From NCBI RefSeq assembly GCF_022458865.1, contig NZ_JAJNMU010000004.1, positions 1-64,000 of the forward strand: a stretch of DNA of 64,000 nt, given 5' to 3'. This DNA is from Paenibacillus periandrae (GTDB taxonomy: Bacteria; Bacillota; Bacilli; Paenibacillales; NBRC-103111). The notes below the pieces were generated by a model. It was not told the DNA's origin and did not search any database. It was given only the letters and a program-made list of their open reading frames with translations. Shown one piece after another: positions 26,872 through 34,877 of the stretch (positions are counted from its first letter, which is position 1; every line of letters begins with the position of its first letter). The position numbers were made by a program, and so were the translations under genes.

Positions 26872-28227
26872 CTACAGGGTCGGAAAAGGAAAGGCATCCG
26901 CCGTATGGGCCGCCCACTGGAGTAAACGCTGATGCAATGGCTCCCTTATGTGATAATAGCGACGAATATGCGCCAAATTAACCTGCTCATAAGGATCCTC
27001 GTTCAAGTTAAACAGCAGCCATGGCTGCTGCTCCAGCACCACATATTTCCACCTGTCACGTGTTACAATTCCCCGGAAGGGACGATCCATGCCATCACGC
27101 ACATTGGATGGAACGACGAGACTCAAATAGGCGCTGTCAGGAGTCTCCTGCTGCTTTCTATCGACACACCCTGTTACGATTCCCGAATAATCGTAGCCTT
27201 CCATCCCTCCCGGTGTCGGAATCCCGCACAAGCCAAGTGTCGTCGGAGCGATATCGACATGATTGATGAGTGCATCTGTCACTGCATCGACATCCGGTAG
27301 TCTATCCGGCCCTCCTATAATAAACGGAATACGAATCGCTTCCTCCCAAGGACAGCTTTTGCGAAATTGTCCATGCGAGCCGTGCATGTCCCCGTGATCG
27401 CTGAAAAACACGATGTAGGTATGCTCCTTAATTCCTAAACGCTCCAGCGCTTCGCGGATTCTACCCAGGTTCCAATCCAGCCTCTCGACAGCCGCATAGT
27501 AGCCGGGCAGCTCCCGTCCAGCCTGATCCCGCACCCATCCGACGTCTGGAACATTTGGACGAAACAGGATACGGTTAGCTGGATGCCTTTGCAAGTCTAC
27601 TGCAGGAGCCTCGTAAGGAGAATGCGGGGGCTGGACGGATAATGCCGCGAAGAAAGGCTTGTCATCGTCTGTGCGTGTACGTTTCTCGATCCAGTCGATC
27701 AATAAATCCGTCAGTCCATCCGTTTCGTAGCCCGGTACCCGGAACGATTCCGTGGTGCTGTCCTCACGATCCGTATGCACCCAGCAATCAAATGGCTTGT
27801 TATTATTTTCATAGGCAAACCAATCCTCAAAGCCGCCTCGGCGGTATTTAGGTATAATTCTACGTGAATCTTTAGGCGGTTCCTCCACGGATTCCGCATT
27901 CCCTTGATTTCGTCCAGCTAAATGCCATTTGCCAATCCAGCAGGTGCGATACCCGTTCGCTTTAAGCGAGTGTGCAATCGTAGGGATATTTTCCGGCAGC
28001 CCATCATGATTTCCCCTGATACCGGATCTGTGGGGATAAATGCCGGTTAGCAACGCACCACGAAAAGGTGTGCACCAAGGCGTTCCCGCAACAGCGCTGT
28101 TGAAATGAACACCCTCCTGTGCAAGCTTATCGATCTCTGGTGTACGTACATTCGGATCTTTGTTCAAGCCCAATGCCTGAGCCCTCAGCTGATCGCCAAA
28201 TATCCACAATACGTTGGGTTTCTTCAA
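26872..28227 (-). CDS. Type I sulfatase, Cys type (cluster A)
   Basis: A formylglycine-dependent sulfate-ester hydrolase of 451 residues with no signal peptide, so it should act in the cytoplasm. The active-site motif is C52-T-P-F-R56 followed by GALLTG. The metal residues Asp12 and Gln13 are in FGDQLR, GKWHLAG supplies Lys/His, and FFSDHGDMHGSHG the later ligands. The start is TTG, set by GGTGGGG upstream. It is 63 bp after another sulfatase gene in the same operon. The substrate is unknown; the operon encodes a sugar-type importer but no glycosidase. Confidence 0.9.
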   Translation of the reverse strand: MKKPNVLWIFGDQLRAQALGLNKDPNVRTPEIDKLAQEGVHFNSAVAGTPWCTPFRGALLTGIYPHRSGIRGNHDGLPENIPTIAHSLKANGYRTCWIGKWHLAGRNQGNAESVEEPPKDSRRIIPKYRRGGFEDWFAYENNNKPFDCWVHTDREDSTTESFRVPGYETDGLTDLLIDWIEKRTRTDDDKPFFAALSVQPPHSPYEAPAVDLQRHPANRILFRPNVPDVGWVRDQAGRELPGYYAAVERLDWNLGRIREALERLGIKEHTYIVFFSDHGDMHGSHGQFRKSCPWEEAIRIPFIIGGPDRLPDVDAVTDALINHVDIAPTTLGLCGIPTPGGMEGYDYSGIVTGCVDRKQQETPDSAYLSLVVPSNVRDGMDRPFRGIVTRDRWKYVVLEQQPWLLFNLNEDPYEQVNLAHIRRYYHIREPLHQRLLQWAAHTADAFPFPTL

Positions 28228-28290
28228 GTATGATTCCCCACCTCTCCTGCTGATTTGCTTCGTTTATTCATCACACATATATCAACGTAA

Positions 28291-29742
28291 TTATTTGCAC
28301 GCCTGCTTGAGCTTCTTTAACCATTTGGAGGTAACCTCGGGAAGCTCGGAAGCTAGATTCCGCCGTTCGCCTGGATCGGCTTCCAAGTCATACAGCTCCG
28401 GCAGATCATTATAATTTTCAATATACTTATATTTCTTGTCGCCAATCATACGACCGTTCAGCAGCTCACTGATTTGGTAGGACTTGTGTTCGTCCGTCTT
28501 CCCGTTCAGCAAAGGAAGCAGTGATTTGCCATCAAGGGCGTTCCTGCTGTAATCCACCTCGGCCCAATCGAGAAAGGTCGGATGCAGATCCGCCAATTCT
28601 ACCAGAGCATCGCTTACCTCACCCTGACGTGAGGACCGTGGGTCTGCGATAATAAGCGGTACCCGCAGCGCACCTTCATAGAACACCGTCTTGAGGAACA
28701 AGCCATGATCTCCCAGCATTTCTCCGTGATCTGCGCAAAAAACGACGATCGTATTGTCCGTGAATCCACGCTGGTCAAGCCGCTTCAGCAGCTCCCCGAC
28801 CCAATCGTCGATTAGCTGGATGGCACCTGCATAGTGCTGCTTGACCTTTTGCAGCGCGTGCTCTGTCATATTACCTGATTGGCGCTGCACGCGCTCGGCA
28901 ATCCAAGATGGCTTGCCCTCAGCTTGGTCTTCAATAGCAGACGAATATAGATTGTCTGCGTATCGATCCACATAAGCAGCAGGCGCATCCCATGGATTGT
29001 GCGGACCGACGAAGCTGACGAACAGATGCCATGGCGCATCATCAGGCACTTGCTCCACAAATTTGCAGGCCTGATGGCCGATATAGCTGTCATGGAAATG
29101 CTCTGGGGGCAGTCCTGTAGCTTCTGTATGCCATACCGGTTGACCCGAACGTGACCTGCGCTCTTCCAAAAATATATCCAGCAGGCCCTGCTGCTGCAAA
29201 TATGACTGGTAAGGACCCGCTATGCGAAACTCTCGCAGCTTGCCTTTATCAGCTGCATTCGGCTTGGAAGTATTGGGAGCAGCGGATCTGGAAGCATCTG
29301 CTTCGCCGGACTTAGAAGCATTTCCTTTGCCTTCCGTTTCGTGCGGGTCCGTAAAACCAAAGTGATACAGCAATGGCAGGTCTCCGTCCAGGCCGTAATA
29401 ATGATCCGCCTTATGAAGATCGGTTTTACCGACTACACCTACTCGGTAGCCTTCTTTGCGAAGCGCTTGATAATACGTGGGAGCGCCTGCGGGGTAATTG
29501 TGCTTGTTATGCAGCACCCCGGTCCGGTGCGGATATTGCCCGGAAGCTATGGAAGCCCGACTCGGTGCACATACCGGACTGTTGCAGGCTGCCCGGGTGA
29601 AGCGAATTCCCCGGGCGGCCAGAGCATCGATGTTCGGCGTGTGCACACCAGCCTGACCGGCGCAGCCAAGCCAATCTGCCCGATGCTGATCAGTCATAAT
29701 GAGCAGCAGATTAGGACGCTTCGATGCGCTTAGTAAGGTCAT
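28291..29742 (-). CDS. Type I sulfatase, Cys type, with a low-complexity insert (cluster A)
   Basis: A 483-residue cytoplasmic sulfatase. The motif is C58-A-P-S-R62 then ASIASG; metal residues Asp18-Gln19 lie in MTDQHRADW, and later CADHGEMLGDHG. Between GFTDPHE and LREFRIAGPYQ (about residues 137-172) lies a polar insert built from imperfect ASKSGEAD/ASRSAAP/NTSKPNAAD units that other sulfatases here lack. Its start overlaps the stop of the solute-binding gene by four bases (ATGA), so the two are translationally coupled. The C-terminal ELYDLEADPGERRNL is standard for the family. Confidence 0.9.
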   Translation of the reverse strand: MTLLSASKRPNLLLIMTDQHRADWLGCAGQAGVHTPNIDALAARGIRFTRAACNSPVCAPSRASIASGQYPHRTGVLHNKHNYPAGAPTYYQALRKEGYRVGVVGKTDLHKADHYYGLDGDLPLLYHFGFTDPHETEGKGNASKSGEADASRSAAPNTSKPNAADKGKLREFRIAGPYQSYLQQQGLLDIFLEERRSRSGQPVWHTEATGLPPEHFHDSYIGHQACKFVEQVPDDAPWHLFVSFVGPHNPWDAPAAYVDRYADNLYSSAIEDQAEGKPSWIAERVQRQSGNMTEHALQKVKQHYAGAIQLIDDWVGELLKRLDQRGFTDNTIVVFCADHGEMLGDHGLFLKTVFYEGALRVPLIIADPRSSRQGEVSDALVELADLHPTFLDWAEVDYSRNALDGKSLLPLLNGKTDEHKSYQISELLNGRMIGDKKYKYIENYNDLPELYDLEADPGERRNLASELPEVTSKWLKKLKQACK

Positions 29743-31349
29743 TTCTTGTTCACCTTTTCATAAGCTGACGTAAATTCTGCCGCCACTTTGTCGCCGCCGT
29801 TTTTACGCCATTGCTCCAATGCTTGCTTCCAGCCTTCCTCGTCGATCTTTCCCATTACAAATTTGGTTTTGGCATCCTCAATCAGCTTATCCAGCTGTCC
29901 GCCTTTTTCCGAATAGGTATCGGAGATAAGTGCTTCCGCTGCGTTGGGCACAGCGTATTTCTCATTATCCTTGTTCAACTGCTCGCCCTTAACGACCAGA
30001 GCCGGATCATTGCCTTGGAGCGCTTTGCCTGCTTCTACTGCCATCAGCTTCTGATAAGGCAATACCTCTTTATTATAAATTTTCGCATCGATGTATACCG
30101 GCTTGCCATTATCCTGCTTATAATGTTTGCCCTCTAAGCCCCATTTGAACAAGGTTGCCATTTCCGGCTCCGCCAGCTTATCAAAAAATGTCAATATGCG
30201 CTTCAGCTCTGCTTCCGATTTTACGCTTGATTTAGGAAATGAGAAAATCCCGTTGGAACCGTTCTCCGCCTTGGTCGGTCCTCCCTTAAGGTCCGGCAGC
30301 CTATTGAACATCCCGAGCTCGACCTGTGGATTGGACTTTTTCATTTGCTCCTCCAGCTTGAACGCTGTGTCTGTAATATTGGACAGCATACCAGCCTTTC
30401 CTTCGGCAAAGGCAGACTCCCAGGCGGACTTCTCCATAACTGCAAAATCCCGATTTATAAGCTTCTCATCGTACAGCTTTTTGACAAACTGCAGCGATTG
30501 CAAATAAGCATCGGTCGTAGGCGCATAAACGAGCTTGCCGTTCTGTACCCCCCATTCGTTCGGCGCACCGAGCCAAATGGCTGTCCGGTCTACGATTCCA
30601 AGGCTCTTGTATTCAATAAATCCGTACGTATTATCCTTGCCGTCACCGTCCGGGTCCTTCGTAGCGATTGCCTTCAGCACGTCATAAAATTCATCGAGAG
30701 TTCTTGGCTCCTTAAGCCCCAGCTTCTTGAACCAATCCGCACGATAGGTTATGGCAGCCCGGCTTACCGGACGAACAGCAGGCAGACCGTATACCTGACC
30801 GTCCAATGAAGTATTCTGATAAATCAACGGATTAATTTGCGATAGATTCGGATAGCTTTTGATATAGGTGGTTAGATTCCAGAATGTGTCACCACGCAGC
30901 GCGGACACCATATACGGCAGCTTCATTTGGCTGTTCGTTACGGAAACGATCTTAGGCAAGCTTCCCGAAGCAACCATCACCGGCAGCTTTTCCTTAATAT
31001 CAGTCAGCCACTGCACCTCAATTTCACTGTTCGTATACTTCTCAATAGCTTTAACCACTTCATTGCCAGGCTGTGGAGCTTCCCCGATAAAATTAACAAG
31101 CACCGACAGCTTAAGCGGCTCTGTCGCTGCAGGTGCAGTTCCCGCTTTGGCTGCATCCGTGGTCTTATTGTCGGCCGTAGGACTGCAAGCGGTCAAAGCT
31201 CCTGCCAGGCACAAAGTGGAAAGCACCGCTGCGGTTGTTTTCTGTACGCCTGTTTTCTGCATATTCATTTTCTGGAAGCCGGTTTTCATGATAACGCTCA
31301 TTTCCCCCTTTACAGTCGCATGTTCTCTGGTTGTATGCTTCTCACTCAT
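29739..31349 (-). CDS. ABC transporter solute-binding lipoprotein, LplA-like (cluster A)
   Basis: The extracellular sugar-binding lipoprotein of the importer formed with the two permeases upstream. About 536 residues. The start at 31349 is chosen because GAAGGAGG lies eight bases before it; longer in-frame starts overlap the sulfatase gene. After about 40 residues comes the lipobox LTACSP, giving an unusually long signal segment with two KTG.QK repeats. The mature part fits family 1 binding proteins for oligosaccharides (YRADWFKKLGLKEPRTLDEFYDVLKA, with a calcium-like DPDGDGKDNTYG loop). It has sulfatase genes on both sides. Confidence 0.9.
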   Translation of the reverse strand: MSEKHTTREHATVKGEMSVIMKTGFQKMNMQKTGVQKTTAAVLSTLCLAGALTACSPTADNKTTDAAKAGTAPAATEPLKLSVLVNFIGEAPQPGNEVVKAIEKYTNSEIEVQWLTDIKEKLPVMVASGSLPKIVSVTNSQMKLPYMVSALRGDTFWNLTTYIKSYPNLSQINPLIYQNTSLDGQVYGLPAVRPVSRAAITYRADWFKKLGLKEPRTLDEFYDVLKAIATKDPDGDGKDNTYGFIEYKSLGIVDRTAIWLGAPNEWGVQNGKLVYAPTTDAYLQSLQFVKKLYDEKLINRDFAVMEKSAWESAFAEGKAGMLSNITDTAFKLEEQMKKSNPQVELGMFNRLPDLKGGPTKAENGSNGIFSFPKSSVKSEAELKRILTFFDKLAEPEMATLFKWGLEGKHYKQDNGKPVYIDAKIYNKEVLPYQKLMAVEAGKALQGNDPALVVKGEQLNKDNEKYAVPNAAEALISDTYSEKGGQLDKLIEDAKTKFVMGKIDEEGWKQALEQWRKNGGDKVAAEFTSAYEKVNKK

Positions 31350-31372
31350 CTGTAATTCCTCCTTCTTCATGT

Positions 31373-32857
31373 TCAATGTCTTCCCCGGTTGTTCCAGCTC
31401 GTTGTCGCATGTGCCTTGTCCAACTGCCAATCATAAGGAATAGGCAGCAATTGACCGTTCCTGGCATGTGGATCCCCGTGTTTCTCCAGCCAGCCGGCCA
31501 GACGACTTCGGCTTAATTCCAGTATGGAACGATAGGCAGGGTCATCGCTAAGATCGTGGCATTCGGACGGATCACCCTGCACATCAAACAGCAATTCGAG
31601 ATCTTCATCACTAAACCAGATATACTTGGTTTGACCGTCAGTGAGTCCGAATACCGTTCCGCAATTACCGCACGTATACTCGCGAAGCCGCACCGGATCA
31701 CCCAACAGGTGTGGTACGAGGCTTCGCCCCTCCACCCGCTCAGGAACAGGTATCCCGCACGCCTCCAGAATAGTCGGCATCACATCCATCAAGGCGACAG
31801 GAATTTCCTTATCCATCTTTCCACGGACGACACTCAGACCGGCTTCGTTATTCCAATGCTTGGGGGGCCGGATGATGTACGGAATGTTTGTCGAGCCGCG
31901 AAAGAAATCGCCTTTGGCAAATGCGCCATGGTCGAACAAATTATCTCCGTGATCGCTTGTGAATACGATCAATGTCTTATCGAGCAGCTTATGCTCACGC
32001 AGGGTACCTAGCAGCACTCCAATACTGCTATCGATATGCGTGACAGACGCCGCGTAGCCCTTCAAGGTTTGCTGCACCATAAGGGGATGCTGCCGCCACT
32101 GATCGTAGTTGTGACGCAGCTGTAAATAACGAACCCGGTTCGGCAGCTTGTTATTGACCCAATCTCCCCGCACCGGCTCCGGCATGACCGCATCGCGATA
32201 CAGCTCGTAATAGCTTTGCAAAGGAGATATGGGCGGATGCGGCTTATCGAATGACACATGCAGAAAAAAGGGTCGGGTCGGATCGCGCCGCTCGATGAAT
32301 TCCATTGCTTTCTGAGCCGTCCAATGCGTCGAGGTAAACCGTTCGGGAAGCGGCTCCATCCGAATGCCATATTCATTATTGCCAAGCCCATGCGTGTAGC
32401 GCATATGCCCCCAGCCGTTATCGTCCAGAAACTGCTCATAATCATCCTTCCATGTGACATGATCCCGGCGGCCCTCCTCATTCAGCTGAACATCCTCGAA
32501 TCCGATCCGATTGCGTTTCGGAGACGTATGAAGCTTTCCTGCCGCAAATGTCTGATAGCCGCTGCGCGTCATCAGCTCAGCCAGCTTCGGTCCCTCTGTA
32601 AAGGGCTGGGCCTCACGATTTTTGTTCATTTGGATTCCATAGGTGTTCAGACCCGTCATCATAATCCTTCGTGCAGGCACGCAGGTTGGGCACTCGCTAA
32701 AAGCAGCCTGAAAGTTGATACCTTCATAAGCCAGCTCATCAATCTGTGGCGTCATCACGACAGGGTGCCCGTTCACACCAAGCCAATCGGCACGCAGCTG
32801 GTCACAGCTGATCCAGACGACATGTGGTCTTTCGATTGCGGATAACTCGTATTTCAT
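31373..32857 (-). CDS. Type I sulfatase, Cys type (cluster A)
   Basis: A cytoplasmic sulfatase of 494 residues. The active site is C59-V-P-A-R63 then RIMMTG; Asp19-Gln20 in SCDQLRADW and FTSDHGDNLFDHG complete the metal site. AAGGAGGAG precedes the start. The gene lies between the second permease and the binding protein, an unusual order that puts a sulfatase inside the transporter genes. The C-terminus adds about 30 residues beyond the usual DPSECHDL motif. The substrate is not identifiable. Confidence 0.91.
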   Translation of the reverse strand: MKYELSAIERPHVVWISCDQLRADWLGVNGHPVVMTPQIDELAYEGINFQAAFSECPTCVPARRIMMTGLNTYGIQMNKNREAQPFTEGPKLAELMTRSGYQTFAAGKLHTSPKRNRIGFEDVQLNEEGRRDHVTWKDDYEQFLDDNGWGHMRYTHGLGNNEYGIRMEPLPERFTSTHWTAQKAMEFIERRDPTRPFFLHVSFDKPHPPISPLQSYYELYRDAVMPEPVRGDWVNNKLPNRVRYLQLRHNYDQWRQHPLMVQQTLKGYAASVTHIDSSIGVLLGTLREHKLLDKTLIVFTSDHGDNLFDHGAFAKGDFFRGSTNIPYIIRPPKHWNNEAGLSVVRGKMDKEIPVALMDVMPTILEACGIPVPERVEGRSLVPHLLGDPVRLREYTCGNCGTVFGLTDGQTKYIWFSDEDLELLFDVQGDPSECHDLSDDPAYRSILELSRSRLAGWLEKHGDPHARNGQLLPIPYDWQLDKAHATTSWNNRGRH

Positions 32858-32889
32858 CGGCTTCTCCTCCTTTTGTAAGCATTTCTTGT

Positions 32890-33744
32890 TCAGCCTTTCA
32901 CCGAGCCCAGCAGCATTCCTTTGGCAAAATGCTTTTGTAAAAAAGGGTATACCAGCATGATCGGAATGGTCGACACCACAATAACAGCCATCCGGATCGA
33001 CTGGGGCGGAATCAGCTCCTGGGCAAAATCAGACGAATCGCCGATACTGCTGCCTGCAATAATGATCATTTTCCGCAGCAGCACCTGCACAGGCCATTTA
33101 TCCGTGCTGTTGATATACAAAATCGCATCCACATACTCATTCCAATAATGAACGGCATAAAATAGGGCAAACGTCGCCAGAGACGGTGCCGAGAGCGGCA
33201 GCGCCACGCTCATAAATGAGCGAAAATCGTTACAGCCGTCGATCTTCGCGGACTCCTCCAGCCCTTCAGGCAGCTGCTGGAAAAAGTTTTTCATGACAAT
33301 CAGGTGAAACGCATTAACCGCAGCAGGCAATATCAGGGCTGAATAGCTGTCGATCATCCCAAGGCCCTTCACAACAAAGTAAGTGGGAATCATTCCCCCG
33401 CTGAACAGGATTGTAAATAATACCGCAAACAGCATGCCGCGTCTGCCATCCAGGTTTTTTTTCGACAGTGGATAAGCCGTCAAGGAGGTGAGCGCCAAGC
33501 TGAAGGCCGTTCCACTGACGGTTACACCAATGGATACGAGCAGGCTGCGAACCAATGTAGGCGTCGAAAATAAATAGCGGTATGCCTCCAACGAGAAGCT
33601 TGAGGGAACTAGACTGCCTTGTAGGGAAAATGAATGGACCAGGACAAACAGGAATGGAAATACCGATACACAGGCAGCAGCTATCAAAAATACGAGATTG
33701 GCGCTATCAAACAGCAGGCTTGGCCAGCTGCGTTCCTTCAACAT
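32890..33744 (-). CDS. Carbohydrate ABC permease, LplC/YtcP type (cluster A)
   Basis: The inner-membrane subunit of a sugar importer, about 284 residues with six predicted helices. The cytoplasmic EAA loop reads EESAKIDGCNDFRSF then VALPLSAP, which docks the ATPase. It ends with KHFAKGMLLGSVKG, characteristic of this permease group. The ATG at 33744 is chosen (GAGGGGGTG upstream). No ATPase gene is in the cluster; such importers share a general MsmX-like ATPase encoded elsewhere. Confidence 0.92.
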   Translation of the reverse strand: MLKERSWPSLLFDSANLVFLIAAACVSVFPFLFVLVHSFSLQGSLVPSSFSLEAYRYLFSTPTLVRSLLVSIGVTVSGTAFSLALTSLTAYPLSKKNLDGRRGMLFAVLFTILFSGGMIPTYFVVKGLGMIDSYSALILPAAVNAFHLIVMKNFFQQLPEGLEESAKIDGCNDFRSFMSVALPLSAPSLATFALFYAVHYWNEYVDAILYINSTDKWPVQVLLRKMIIIAGSSIGDSSDFAQELIPPQSIRMAVIVVSTIPIMLVYPFLQKHFAKGMLLGSVKG

Positions 33745-33746
33745 GG

Positions 33747-34649
33747 TCAATACACCCCCTCTTCACCGAATTTTTTGGCCAGATAATTGGCAGCAGCCAC
33801 GAGAATAAGACCGACTCCATTCTTAAACAGATTGACTGCCGTTGTGTAGCTGAACTGGCCTCGCTGCAAACCTACCGTATACACATAGGTATCGTAGACC
33901 TCTCCGACTTCGCGGTTTAGCGCGTTGAGCATGAGAAAAATTTGCGAGAAATGAGAGTCAAGAAAATGACCAAGCCTGAGGATAAGTAAAATAACGATGG
34001 TGCTCCGTATGGCTGGAAGCGTAATATGCCAGGCTTGCCGCAGCCGGTTCGCACCATCCATCCGTGACGCTTCATACAGCGCCGGATCAACGCCCGAGAG
34101 TGCCGCGAGAAATATGATCGTGCCCCAACCGGTCTCTTTCCAGATGACCTGCGAAGTCACAAGTCCTCTGAACCAGCCCGGCTCCATGAGAAACTGGATT
34201 TCCTGGCCTCCCAACTTCTGAATCAATACATGGATCAAGCCACCTTCGGTCGTAAACAACACATAATAGATACCGACAACCACAACCCAGGAAACAAAAT
34301 GGGGCACGTAGAGCAGTGTCTGAACGAGCCGCTTGAGCGCAGCCTTACGAACCTCATTCAACAGCAGCGCGAACAGGATCGGCAGCGGGAAGAAGAACAA
34401 GATATTATATACGCCCAGCACGACCGTATTGATAAAAAGCTGCCAAAACTCCGGTTCTCCAAAAAAACGGTAAAAATGCTTCAGTCCAACCCATGGACTT
34501 CTCCAGAAGCCAAGGTGAGGCTTATAGTCCTGAAAAGCCATCAGCACGCCCCACATGGGCGCATACTTGAACACCGCAAAATAAATAAATCCCGGCAGCA
34601 GCATTGCGTACAATATTTTATTTTTACTAAATCGCCTGAGAGCTTTCAT
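33747..34649 (-). CDS. Carbohydrate ABC permease, LplB type (cluster A)
   Basis: The partner permease, about 300 residues with six helices. It starts KNKILYAMLLPGFIYFAVFKYAPMWGV, typical of LplB/YteP proteins. The EAA loop is YEASRMDGANRLRQAWHITLP. The second in-frame ATG is chosen for its GGAGG site. It is the first gene of the operon; the gap to the upstream AraC gene holds that gene's terminator and a CCACT/AGTGG dyad array. Confidence 0.92.
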   Translation of the reverse strand: MKALRRFSKNKILYAMLLPGFIYFAVFKYAPMWGVLMAFQDYKPHLGFWRSPWVGLKHFYRFFGEPEFWQLFINTVVLGVYNILFFFPLPILFALLLNEVRKAALKRLVQTLLYVPHFVSWVVVVGIYYVLFTTEGGLIHVLIQKLGGQEIQFLMEPGWFRGLVTSQVIWKETGWGTIIFLAALSGVDPALYEASRMDGANRLRQAWHITLPAIRSTIVILLILRLGHFLDSHFSQIFLMLNALNREVGEVYDTYVYTVGLQRGQFSYTTAVNLFKNGVGLILVAAANYLAKKFGEEGVY

Positions 34650-34728
34650 CCCTATCCTCCGCTTTTCCATCTCGTTGTTTGCTTTGTCAGGTCTGATTAT
34701 AGGGAGCAGACTGTTACGCCGTAAACAT

Positions 34729-34764
34729 CCACTATATAACCACTTTTCCGAGTGGAATCAGTGG
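34729..34764. promoter_or_regulatory. Nested CCACT/AGTGG dyad upstream of cluster A
   Basis: CCACT occurs at 34729 and 34740, and its complement AGTGG at 34751 and 34760, so four half-sites step by 11, 11 and 9 bp, about one helical turn each. It lies 80-115 bp before the first permease start. It is a candidate binding array for the AraC-type regulator encoded next door; alternatively one operator dyad with chance flanking copies. Confidence 0.45.
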
Positions 34765-34830
34765 GTTAATCTAAGGTAAACAGCCGAGTATCCATTTCAC
34801 ACATCGTCGAAAATCTCGTCTGGCTGGAAC

Positions 34831-34859
34831 GCAAAGAAACGGCTTCCTGCCGGAAGCCG
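34831..34859 (-). terminator. Terminator of the membrane AraC regulator gene
   Basis: CGGCTTCC and GGAAGCCG form a perfect eight-pair stem with a four-base loop, followed on the minus strand by TTTCTTTG. It lies 18 bp after the regulator stop, so cluster A has its own promoter downstream. Confidence 0.8.
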
Positions 34860-34877
34860 CAATATGACAGTAGCAGT

